64,000 bases of DNA, taken from the NCBI GenBank assembly GCA_038380435.1, contig JAWZYU010000019.1, positions 32,823,801-32,887,800 on the forward strand. The letters run 5' to 3'. The stretch is from Ryuthela nishihirai (lineage: Eukaryota > Arthropoda > Arachnida > Araneae > Heptathelidae). A model generated the notes under the pieces. The model saw nothing but the letters and a program-made list of their open reading frames with translations. It made no database searches and was not told the DNA's origin. Position 1 is the stretch's first letter. Every line of letters starts with the position of its first letter. Of this stretch, positions 54,269 to 63,861 are shown one piece after another. The position numbers and the translations under genes are program-made.

Positions 54269-55033
54269 CACTAAGTTGAAAAAAGTGTCCGGACACTTCT
54301 TGTTATGTGAATGGAAAGCCACTTTCAAAGCTCCCTAACCATTGAAAATAAACCTTTTTCGCAAAAACTGTTATTGGCGATAAATTGTAGATGTCACTCA
54401 AATCTCTCTAAATATATTTCCCATAATATTCGTTTAAAATTTAAAGAATGAATGGAAGCTAAAGCATTTATCTTCAACTTTTGATACTTGTGAAAAAATG
54501 CTTCAATAGATAAAACACAACTCTTGTAACAATTTGTTCACTAACATAAATTAAATATCTGAAATTTGTACAACGATTTTTTTACGATTTCATCGATTTG
54601 GAGGCAATGTGACAGTGTCGTCTGCTGTTAAATGATCCCGCTTCAATGACTCTTTAAATATTAATCGAAGATTGTTGAAAACTGACACTGTCACATTGCC
54701 TCCAAATTGATGAAATCTTAAAAAATCGTCGTACAAACTTCAGATGTTTAATTTATGTTGGTGAACAAATTGTTATAAGAGTTGTGTTTTATATATTGAA
54801 GTATTTTTTCACAAGTGTCAAAAGTTGAAGATAAATGCTTCAGCTTCCATTCATTCTTTAAATATTAAACGAATATTACGGGAAATATATTTAGTGAGAT
54901 TTGAGTGACATCTACAATTTATCGCCAATAACAGTTTTTGAGAAAAAGATTTATTTTCAATGTTAGGGAGCTTTGAAAGTGGCTTTCCATTCACATAACA
55001 AGGAAGTGTCCGGACATTTCTTTCAACATAGTG
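54269..55033. mobile_element. Snap-back element, 765 bp, arms pair along nearly the whole length
   Basis: Ends CACTAAGTTGAAAAAAGTGT and (inverse) CACTATGTTGAAAGAAATGT, flanked by TA on both sides. The arms are inverted copies over more than 300 bp each, including GTGTCCGGACACTTC and TTATGTGAATGGAAAGCCAC. The short centre near 54630-54690 carries TTAAATGATCCCGC. No ORF, so a non-autonomous Tc1/mariner-type element. Confidence 0.93.
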
Positions 55034-56030
55034 TATGATTCTTCGGTACATTAACGTTCGCAGCGTATGACTCATCGTTACCTTTAACGTTTACAGAGTA
55101 TGGCTCTTCAGAACGTTTACAGAGTTTGTCGTTTCACAAAGTTCACAGAGTATTCCACTTTAGTACCTTTGACGTTCACAGAGTATGATTCTTCTGTACA
55201 ATAACGTTTGCAGCGTATGATTCATCGGTATATTTAAGGTTCACACAATATGGTGCATCAGAACGTTCACATAATATGGCTCCTCAGAACGTTCGCAGAG
55301 TACTCCACTTCAGGATCTTTAACGTTCGCAGAGTACTCCACTTCAGGATCTTTAACGTTCGCAGAGTACTCCACTTCAGGATCTTTAACGTTCGCAGAGT
55401 ACTCCACTTCAGGATCTTTAACGTTCGCAGAGTACTCCACTTCAGGATCTTTAACGTTCGCAGAGTACTCCTCTTCAGGATCTTTAACGTTCGCAGAGTA
55501 ATACACTTCAGGATCTTTAACGTTCACAGAGTAATCCACTTCAGGATCTTTAACGTTCACAGAGTATGATTCTTCCGTACATTAACGTTCGCAGTATATG
55601 ATTCATCTATACATTTAACGTTCACAGTATATGACTCATCGATACATTTAACGTTTACAGCATATGACTCATCGATACATTTAACATTCACATAGTATGG
55701 TTTTTCAGAACACGTTAACAGAGTTTAGCTCCTAAGAACTTTCACAGAGTACTCCACTTCAGTACCTTTAACGTTCACAGAGTATGAGTCTTCCATATAT
55801 TAACGTACGCAGCATATGACTCATTGATACATTTAATTTTCACAGATTACTCGTTTTCAGTACCTTTAATGTTCACAGTGTACGATTCTTCCCTACATTA
55901 ATGCTCACAGTGTTTAACTCATCGGTACATTTAGGTTCACAGAATATGGCTTTTCAGAACGTTACCAGAGTTTGGCTCCTCGGAACATTCACAGAGTACT
56001 CCACTGCATTACCTTTAACCTTCACATAGT
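55034..56030 (+). repeat. Minisatellite, degenerate units around a 33-bp core array
   Basis: Units contain ACGTTCACAGAGTATGACTC and ATCGATACATTTA variants; period about 33-40 bp. Several units contain TGACTCA. Confidence 0.9.
55291..55554 (+). repeat. Homogenised 33-bp array, 8 units
   Basis: GTTCGCAGAGTACTCCACTT plus CAGGATCTTTAAC, units starting at 55291, 55324, 55357, 55390, 55423, 55456, 55489 and 55522 with no length change. The minus strand stays open as repeats of NVKDPEVEYSA because the unit is 11 codons. Confidence 0.97.
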
Positions 56031-56033
56031 ACG

Positions 56034-57163
56034 CCGAAGAGCCAAAACTTTATGAGCAGCGCGTCTTTATTAAAATCGAAGCAACTGAAGAAAAACGATG
56101 GCTCGTGTAAATGTCATGAAACGGTATAAATAACACCTGATACTGAGCTCTGTTAATCAGTGTTATTTTTGATCTTCGGATGGGTAAGGTAACGGACTTA
56201 AGTGAGTTTGACAAATCCAAATTGTAATGGCCAGACGACTGGGTCAGAGCGTTTGCTAGACGGAAAGGCTTGTGGGGTGCTCACGGTCAGTCGTGGTTCT
56301 ATCTTCAAAAAGTTGTCCGAGGAGGGAAAAACCATGAATCGCCGGCAAGGCACATCGATGCTAAGGGATACTCTGGCATAACTGTCCCGTAATTTGAATG
56401 CTGGTGATGGGAGTAATTATCTCGAACTCTGCTGAAAATGGGGCTGCACCGAGTGCCCATGCTAACCTCGGTTGACCGTCGAAAACGCCTACAATGAGCA
56501 CGTGAGCATCAAAGCTAGACCTTGAATGATTGTAAGAAGATCGTCTAGTCCCATGAATCTCGCTTCCTGTTGCACCATGTGGATGGTCGGGTACATGTGC
56601 ATCGTTTACCTGGGGAAGTGTTGGCACCAGGATACACCGTGGGAGGAAAACAAGACAGTGGTGGAAGTGTAATGCTTTGGGCAAAGTTCTGCTGGGGAAC
56701 CCTGGGTCCAGTCATTCATGTGCAGGAAACTATGATGTCTACCACCTACTTAAACATCATTGCAGACCAGGTACACCCGTTCATGGCAACGGCATAACCT
56801 TCTAGTAGCGCCTTCTTTCAGCAGGATAATGTGCCATGCCACACTGCATGGATTGTTTGAGAATGGTTCGAGGAACACGAGAAAGACTTCCAGATATTGC
56901 CCTGGTCTACAAATTACCCAGACATCAATCCAATCGAGCATCTGTGGTTTGTTTTGTAACAGTATATCCGATCTGCGGCGGCTCAACCACGTAACTTACA
57001 AGAGTTAAAGGATCTGCTGGTAATGTGTTCGTACCAGATACCACAACACCTTTAAAAATCTTGTAGCGTCCATGCTCGTCGGGTCAGAGCTGTTTTGTCG
57101 GTATGTGGAGGACCAACATCATATTAGGCAGGTCATAATGGGTCATATGTTTTGGCTCTTCGG
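56034..57163 (+). mobile_element. Tc1-like transposon, 1130 bp, inactive
   Basis: TIRs CCGAAGAGCCAAAACTTTAT and (inverse) CCGAAGAGCCAAAACATATG; TA follows the right end, the left flank is eroded. Transposase pieces: KIV, stop, SHESRFLLHHVDGR (56540-56590), GGSVMLWAKFCWGTLGPV, FFQQDNVPCHTAW (56815-56855) and DINPIEHLW (56928-56950). Between the second D and the E are 36 residues, counting one stop. The first catalytic D is replaced by H. Multiple frameshifts. Inserted in the minisatellite, which resumes at 57166. Confidence 0.92.
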
Positions 57164-57165
57164 TA

Positions 57166-57270
57166 TATGTTCTTCCGTACTTTAACGTTTGCATAGTTCT
57201 CCGGTTCAGTACCTTTAACGTTCACAAAGGATGGCTCTTCAGTACATTAACGTTCATAAAATGAACTGCA
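57166..57270 (+). repeat. Minisatellite continuation after the Tc1-like element
   Basis: TTCAGTACCTTTAACGTTCA and GGATGGCTCTTCAGTACATT continue the 55-kb array. Confidence 0.88.
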
Positions 57271-57274
57271 TCAA

Positions 57275-57855
57275 AAAAAGTCTCATTTGTCTCGTTTGTA
57301 TTACTTAATTTTCTTTGAGCAAGGACCTTCTGTATATTTAACTTACCTCTGTTGTACAGAATATGCAAATAAAAGCAGTACAGAACATGATTATTTTACT
57401 CATTTAACCTGCGCAGAACATTTATATTCTGTATAGTTAAGGATGCATTTGGCGACGTTTATGCATCTGTTTGTGTAATTTTCTTCATAAAATGGAGATC
57501 CTTGGTCATTGGAGGAAACTTAATATTAGTCTGGACTTCTGTCTGCCTGTATTTTGATGCAAAGGAAGATACAGGTGTGGAAGAACAAAACAAACCTCAA
57601 AAATACTATCTTTTCTTCAGTTTTAGCATCCAACTGATATGACAAAAAGAACACTACGCTTTATACTAATCTGATCACTGTCCTACACGAGCGATAAGAT
57701 TTCAGGTACGACAACCCCCACTTTATGCTCATGGATAACTTTCCATTTGATCATAGATAAGCATCAGTTTTCTTTTGGACATACTTAACGAATATCACCC
57801 TCGGGCATGCACTAATAGCCAACATCAGACTATCTCTTAGCTTATTGAGAACGCT
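57275..57855. other. Unique DNA, nothing assigned
   Basis: No TE ends, repeats or coding signature. Confidence 0.4.
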
Positions 57856-57859
57856 TATT

Positions 57860-58130
57860 AAGAAGAGGACCTGAGCCATTCCTGTCCGATATTGTCGGTG
57901 GAAGTCGAAAGAAAGCCCGTTCTTCGCATTATGATGTACGTCACGTGGCAGTAGTTTCAGGAAGGAAAGAGAGAGAGAGCTTGAGTCTTTGTGTCAGCTG
58001 CCATTAATTAGACCCCGCAGTTGGTAATTAGGAGGGGGAAAAACTAATTAAAACGTTAAATATGAAAAGGCGCCAGACAGACCGCCTGCCATCAACACAC
58101 GCACACACACACATAAGCACACACAAACCT
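57860..58130. promoter_or_regulatory. Candidate regulatory island
   Basis: Repeat-free segment with GAGAGAGAGAG at 57969-57979, then ATTA-core sites TTAATTAG (58004), TAATTAG (58025) and CTAATTA (58044) within 60 bp, and a (CA)n tract at 58087. Homeodomain-like clusters are typical of enhancers but not proof. Confidence 0.25.
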
Positions 58131-58139
58131 GCACTACAT

Positions 58140-58700
58140 CTACTCTGCTCGAAAATCTATACATGCTTTTACACCTACGAATATTGATAAATTGAGATAT
58201 CTCCGAGCGACTGATAGGCTTTGGGAAAGGTATATTTTTTTAACCATTGCTTCATATTATTAAACCCTTTAATGAAACTGCGTTCTTCAGTTTGATTTAT
58301 TCACGCGAAATAACCAGTTAAGAGAAAGAGTGGATATTTACATCATTTTATTATTATTATGGCATATTTTAATTCTGATCATTCACTATCACTAGAGTAT
58401 TTCTTCTTATATTATGAGAGTCCCGCTCTCAGTCGGAAAACGATATCGACGTTTGGTTAGGATGTAGTTCATTGGATGGGGGTTAGGCCATAGTTCTCTC
58501 AGCATAAGTTTAAGTGTGAGTTAAGAGTGTTAGAAAGTAATATTCTGCCAGTACCTTCCAGTTCGTTAGATAACTTTGATGGAGAAACTTCCATCCATTT
58601 CTAAAAACTGTTTACGAGCCTTCATTAAACCATTCTGCTACAAAAACGGAAGCCTTTGTAATAATAAAAAGCAAACACCCTTCAAAGAGTTACTTATCGC
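58140..58700. other. AT-rich DNA, nothing assigned
   Basis: No TE ends or coding signal. Confidence 0.4.
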
Positions 58701-58710
58701 AGAGCTTGTA

Positions 58711-59475
58711 GTTTTACGTATGAATGGCGCTTTTTCGTGAACAGTGGCTTAAATGGTCACGTCACAAGGACCCCGAGAAGGTTGGAGAAGGAAATGTACA
58801 GCTGTTCGGAGTAAGATGGATGTATTCTATCAAGGACATCCATCACATTCTTTAGTGTACACGTGGGACCAGAGGTGTCTCAGTCAGAAGTGATTCCATT
58901 TCGACTCATTCCAGATTCGAGTCCTAGCTGGGTCAGCGTTGAGATTAATCTCCGCAAAACTCCCTGCTGACGGTCGGTAGGCGACACCGATGGGCTTGGA
59001 AAGGCCGTCACAGAGCCACGGCTTAACATTAAGCCCTGGCCCCGTGTACGGGAGAACCATACCCTGTGTACATTACAGAACACGCTGGATAGCCTTGACG
59101 GGAGGCTACCATCTGTTTTCCACTAGCTGTTCCAGTGGGCCCCCTCCCTCAACCTTCTCTGATCTTTCGGGGTCCTTTGACCTGGCCATTTAGCCCGTTG
59201 TGTGCCAAAAAGTGCAGCTCAGAGGTAAAACAACCACCTAACTTTAGTATACACATGCTTATGTCTGTCCTGCACACGGAACCATGGCTTTACGCCCCAT
59301 CCAATGGATGGCGGCTGTTTCAAACCCACCGGTGTCCCCTTTCTGACTGTGGGGGTGGGGGAGGAGGTTTTAGAGGAGAAAAATCTCAACTTTAGTACAG
59401 GCGGGACTCCAAACTGGGAACTGCAGATTACTATCCTGGCGCGCTACTGGCTGAGTCAACTCCCCCCCACCCCCA
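58711..59475 (-). mobile_element. SINE-A split by another SINE-A
   Basis: The host copy occupies 58711-58865 and 59242-59475. Its B-box region is near 59400 and its end at 58715. Confidence 0.9.
58866..59241 (+). mobile_element. SINE-A nested in SINE-A, 16-bp TSD
   Basis: CTTTAGTGTACACGTG (58850-58865) and CTTTAGTATACACATG (59242-59257) match at 14 of 16. The copy has a head with TGTCTCAGTCAGAAG and GATTCGAGTCC and ends GAGGTAAAACAACC. Confidence 0.93.
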
Positions 59476-59479
59476 GGAA

Positions 59480-60425
59480 TACTGTATCTGAGTTACTATT
59501 GACATAACAGAGAACTGTAGCTAATAAAGTGGTCGTTGAATGTATATAGCTTTAAACTTAATATTTTCAACCTGTTACCCCGTATCAAAGATTAATACAA
59601 ATTGCGACATGAATTATGACAACCAATATTCCTTTAATTCTTCTTTCTCCCTTCAGCTTTAATCTCATTCAGAAGAGCATCAGAATGAAGACGCATGCCT
59701 GTTCATTAAAACCACAAATCCCGCCGACGCACAACTTCAAACACCTTATTAGGATCTCAATGGCACCTGACCTAGGTTCGCTCCATTCATAGCGTACCAC
59801 TTCCTGGGCGGCGATAGGTGAAGCCAGCAAACGTTGACTGATGCACGCGAGTTCTCGGCATGACGTCAGCGACGTACGCTGACATGCACTTGGGTGCTCG
59901 AGATTTCAGAGGCTGGAATAATGGAGGAGGCGAGGTTATCCCTACACGAGGAAGGTCTTTGAGAACATCGTTTCATCGGGCGTATACTTCCTGTAGCAGT
60001 TGAAACAAAACCCTAAACTACTAAGTTGAGCACAGAGAGGAAAACTATCGGATATTTGGAGATAATGGTTCGCATTCTTGAGGTCGAGGTGGAGTCGAGA
60101 TGCACACGGCATTGCTGTGGAGGCTTGTTACTTCACGTAGGAGTTATGAAAACAAACGTTTCACATGGGACTGCTTCTGTGATACAAATTACACGAGTCG
60201 CTCTTATGTAGTGGCTGACAACGGTGGGATTTGGTTTATCAAAAAGATAACTCGGACGCTATTGACATTTATTTTTCAACAGCTTTTATACAGAAAAAAT
60301 TAATTTTATCTTCGCGAAGTGGGTGTTTAGAAAATAATTTTGGAAAACAGCTGCTCTAATAGAAAAATCATGATTTGTGATCGTTGCAGAATATTTCCAC
60401 CTATGAACAGATTAAGATTCTAGTC
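59480..60425. other. Unique DNA with a CpG-rich island at 59690-59960
   Basis: The island contains TGACGTCA (59861, CRE-type) overlapping the 19-bp palindrome GTCAGCG-ACGTA-CGCTGAC (59865-59883), and CTTCCTG words. It may be a promoter or enhancer. No exon could be defined; frames at 60026-60303 lack coding bias. Confidence 0.3.
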
Positions 60426-60432
60426 TTAACTT

Positions 60433-60765
60433 ATCCAGTGCTCGTAGTCTGTATTCCCAGGTTCGAGTCCGAACTATAGCGTTACGAGCATTGAGATTTA
60501 TCTCCGCTAAATCCTATTTTTCATCGGCAAGAAAGGAGACACAGATGGTTTTGAAAGGCCCCCGTCCGTCGTATGGAACATAAAGCCATGGCCACATGTG
60601 CAGGAGAGCCATATCCTATGCACATCAAAGAATACTCTAGATGGCCTTTGACGGGAGGCATCCACTCCCCCTTTTCCTAACCTTCTCTGAGCCTTAAGAT
60701 CCATGTAACTTGGCCATTTACCATATTGTGTGGAAAAAAAAGTGCCTCTCAGAGGTAAAACTACT
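60433..60765 (+). mobile_element. SINE-A, A box lost
   Basis: GTGCTCGTAGTCTGTATTCC with B box GGTTCGAGTCC, then a shortened body to GAGGTAAAACTACTC. Confidence 0.88.
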
Positions 60766-60769
60766 CAAT

Positions 60770-61140
60770 ATATCCAAGGAACGGCACTTGGAGTCAGCCT
60801 TCCTATTCTTCAGAAACTATAAAACGGTATAGAAATTTATAATAAATTTAAGAAATGAATTATTAAATTACATTTGATTTGTTATTTTATCAAAAGTAAT
60901 ATGAAAAATATTTCACTCATAAGGAGTTTCTTTTCCTACCACCACTTTGTTATTTCAGTTTTGGGCATCCCTTACAGAAACTTGTGTAGAGAGAGAGATT
61001 CCATTGGTTTGACGTTATCCTCATGCAGAAGGCCAAAATATTATTATTAAATTTGTACATATTTCGCGCATCTTTTCATGAATATTTTTAAAAATCTCCT
61101 AAACCTTTAAACGTCTGGGAAAAAATTTACACTTCAACTG
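60770..61140. other. AT-rich DNA, nothing assigned
   Basis: No features seen. Confidence 0.4.
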
Positions 61141-61145
61141 AAATA

Positions 61146-61357
61146 CAGTCGTTCAAAAAAGTATCCGAACGCTATGGTTGATCACAGAATTCAGAAAAAA
61201 ATATCTGGCAACAATTTTTTTTAGAAATTAGTGGCAACTTCGTGTCACGTGACACGAAGTTGCCAGATCACTAATTTCTAAAAAAAAATTGTTGCCAGAT
61301 ATTTTTTTCTGAATTCTGTGATCAACCATAGTGTTCGGATACTTTTTTGAGCGACTG
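61146..61357. mobile_element. Palindromic MITE M1, copy 4, 212 bp
   Basis: CAGTCGTTCAAAAAAGTATC and its inverse, TA-flanked; near-perfect hairpin with GTCACGTGAC exactly at the centre (about 61244-61253). Confidence 0.96.
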
Positions 61358-61468
61358 TACATTCTCTTTCCTCCCTCCCTCCTTTTACATTAATTGTGCT
61401 CGACTGCGTCACTTGCCCCTTCCCCCTTTGTTTTCATCTCTGGGTCTGGTTATGAACAAAATCCCTAA

Positions 61469-61622
61469 AAGCCTCAGAAAAAGAGGGAGACCTAAAATGC
61501 GATGAGGGACAAAGTCAAAAAGCTATTTTGACAATTGGCCTGCGGTGGCCAAATGCAACATCAATAGCTCAGGATAGACGATTATGGAGAATTAAATTCA
61601 ATAGTCTGGACGAACCTCCATA
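61469..61622 (+). pseudogene. LINE ORF2 C-terminal remnant
   Basis: Reads RKRGRPKMR, stop, then in another frame KVKKLF and, after a second shift, IAQDRRLWRIKFNSLDEPP and a stop at 61620-61622. The order RGRPKxRW, VKK, AQDRxLWR is characteristic of the C-terminal end of several non-LTR retrotransposon ORF2 proteins. Two frameshifts and stops make it inactive. Confidence 0.75.
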
Positions 61623-61639
61623 GCCCTTATTGCTTGATA

Positions 61640-62550
61640 ACTTCAAACTTCTGAAACTTCAACTTCATGTAGATGTCTCATTCTAGTCTTTGTGACGATC
61701 CTTCTAGATTTTTGAAATATACAGACCTTTTTATTGATCTCGACGTTTTACAATGTGACTTTTACTCTCCTGGAACTGACCACTGTCCAAGCAAGAAAAA
61801 GATACCACTAAAGTATAGAAACACTCGGCCAAAACATATATCCACATTCAATATTTTTTATAAATAAAAATGCGGAAAAAAGTATAGATTGAAAAATTGC
61901 TTAAATAGTGAAGAATTAAAAAAAAAAGAGATATTGTCAACCAAGGGTGGTCTCTGTGGAGGGTCTATAGAATTTAATATCTTGTAACGATAACCATTAG
62001 GTCGAGGTGTTTCTACCTTCACATGAATTATGCCTTTTAATAGCGTCACTAAATAAGCGCGTGATGCACGTGAATGACACGAATATTAAAACGGCAGAAA
62101 AAAAAACTTGAATGAACTTTTTTTTATCTACTTCTAAAACCTGATTTTAACATTAGACGAACCAAGGGAGAAAAGCCTTCTTAGAGGAGAAAAAAACATA
62201 TAAAGATCTTGTTGACAATGACTTAACTATGTCAAATGAGCCGAAACTACCTCGACACGCATTATTAATGTCATTCCTGTCCTGTTTTTGAAGGCATTTA
62301 GAAAAGCCTCCAACTCAGCCTTAGTGATAATGATATTTTGCTATCATTTCTCAAACAATAATCTTTTAATTGCTTTAATATCAGAGAAAGCTATCTTCTC
62401 CTATTATTCTTGAAGTTCATTCATAATAAAGCCTTTTTTCCCACTTTAAAAAAAAAAAGTCTCCGATATTTTTTTCCTTAAGTTTAGAAATATCTTCTGG
62501 TGATTCAGAAGAAAGGAAAAACTCTAATTATCCACGTATCTATCTATTAC
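61640..62550. other. AT-rich DNA, nothing assigned
   Basis: Could include LINE 3' UTR just after the ORF2 remnant; no other signal. Confidence 0.35.
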
Positions 62551-62559
62551 CGCCATGTC

Positions 62560-62960
62560 CCAAATGATGCTGATAGCATTTTTAATTATCCACTCATTAC
62601 TCAGGCTTAACCTGTCAGAGAGACCTCAGTACGACGATGATAACATTAAGGTAATAGCCCCCAATAAAAGACTCACTAATTGTTAGCCAGAGGGCTAATT
62701 AATCCGGAGAAAAGGCCAAGTTTTCGGAATTGGAAGAGTCTGTGGATGGTTTTAAATGCAAATGTCGAAGAGCATGAATTGAGGTAGGGACGGGGAGGGA
62801 GGGGTTAAAGGGAGAAAGGAAAGCAACGGCTTAATTGCTGAGGAGAGAGAGAGAGTCCTCCCCAAATATCGATTTGATCACGAGATAAAAGTGATCACTG
62901 TCTCTCTCAGTCAACGAAATCTTCCACGTGCTTTCCTTCTCACCTAATGAGAGCAAGGGT
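62560..62960. promoter_or_regulatory. Candidate regulatory island
   Basis: Repeat-free. Contains CACTAATTGTTAG, GGCTAATTAATCC (about 62694), ATGCAAAT (62756, octamer/POU-like), TTAATTGC, a GAGAGAGAGAGAG run and CCACGTG (about 62925). Motif clustering only. Confidence 0.25.
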
Positions 62961-63195
62961 TGTTGAGACAGAGCGGATATAACCCAAATGCATTTTATTG
63001 ATATTTCATTAAGAATATCCCTCTACTGGTAATTGCAAGCAACTTCAGAAAAAAAAAACACTGTTTGAGTTTTATTATCTTGCTTGGTCGAAAGTTTGCC
63101 GTTGGGTCTAAAACAGTAACAAAGGATGATAGGCAATCTCGTCTTGTATTTTACTGTTTGAATCTACTAGTTGCCATTGTTTCTTCAGTTTGATT
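62960..63195. other. Unique DNA, nothing assigned
   Basis: Includes a short poly-A tract at 63050. Confidence 0.4.
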
Positions 63196-63207
63196 CCATG
63201 TACCTGT

Positions 63208-63592
63208 GGGGCCGGGGTGGCTCAGTCTTTAGCGCGCCAGGCTCGTAATCTGTAGTTCCCAGGTTCGAGTCCCAGCTGGGTCAGCGTTGATATTTATCTC
63301 CGCAAAATTCCCCGCCCTGCCCACGGTCAGTAGGGGACACCGATGGGTTTGGAAAGGCCGCCGTCCGTCGGATGGGACGTTAAGCCGTGGCCCCGTGTGC
63401 GGGAGAGCCATACCCTGTGCACGTTAAAGAACACGCTGGATGGCCTTGACGGGAGGCTACCATCTGTCTCCCAACAGCTGTTCCAGTGGGTCCCCTCCCC
63501 CAACCTTCTCTGAGCCTTCGGGGTCCATGTGACCTGGCCATTTAGCCCATTGTGTGCAAAAAAGTGCCGCTCAGAGGTAAAACAACCCAACC
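63208..63592 (+). mobile_element. SINE-A, full length, near consensus (reference anatomy)
   Basis: CATGTACCTGT TSD at 63197-63207 and 63593-63603. The head has A box region TGGCTCAGTCTTTAGCGCG and B box GGTTCGAGTCC (63262-63272). The CCAGGCTCGTAATCTG stretch resembles a tRNA anticodon arm, closest in feel to elongator tRNA-Met (inference). Body landmarks: GAGATTTATCTCCGC-like segment, GGTCAGTAGGGGACACCG, GCCGTCCGTCGGATGGGACG, central GCACGTTAAAGAACACG (63419), CCAACAGCTGTTCCAG, and the end GCTCAGAGGTAAAACAACCC. There is no poly(A) tail. Confidence 0.98.
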
Positions 63593-63615
63593 CATGTACC
63601 TGTTTCTTTTTTTGC

Positions 63616-63768
63616 ATCGCTAAACTGGTTAGCGTGCTTGGCTACTGATCAAATGGGCGCTGTTCGAGCCCCTGATAAGGCATGGGTGTTTTCTGGTACT
63701 CTTACAGATCTTCTTTGGTGTATTATACTGACAGACTTCTGTGCCACGCAGCTGATTGAAGGCCTTTA
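63616..63768 (+). mobile_element. SINE-B, diverged
   Basis: ACTGGTTAGCGTGCTTGGC, GCTGTTCGAGCCCC, AAGGCATGGG, then a degenerate tail GCCACGCAGCTGATTGAAGG. Confidence 0.88.
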
Positions 63769-63861
63769 AAAAATTTCGTTAAAAATGGGGCTTATATATA
63801 TATAACACGTATTTTTCAAGAAATTTTTAAATTAATATACCGAGTGTTCAAAACAAATCTA

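Noticed and set aside
55267..55560. 97-residue repetitive protein on the minus strand
   Set aside because: Explained by a 33-bp satellite unit, which keeps all frames open; no start context, promoter or splice evidence.
63208..63285. tRNA gene calls at SINE heads
   Set aside because: A and B boxes are present but no acceptor stem closes a cloverleaf; these are SINE promoters, not functional tRNAs.
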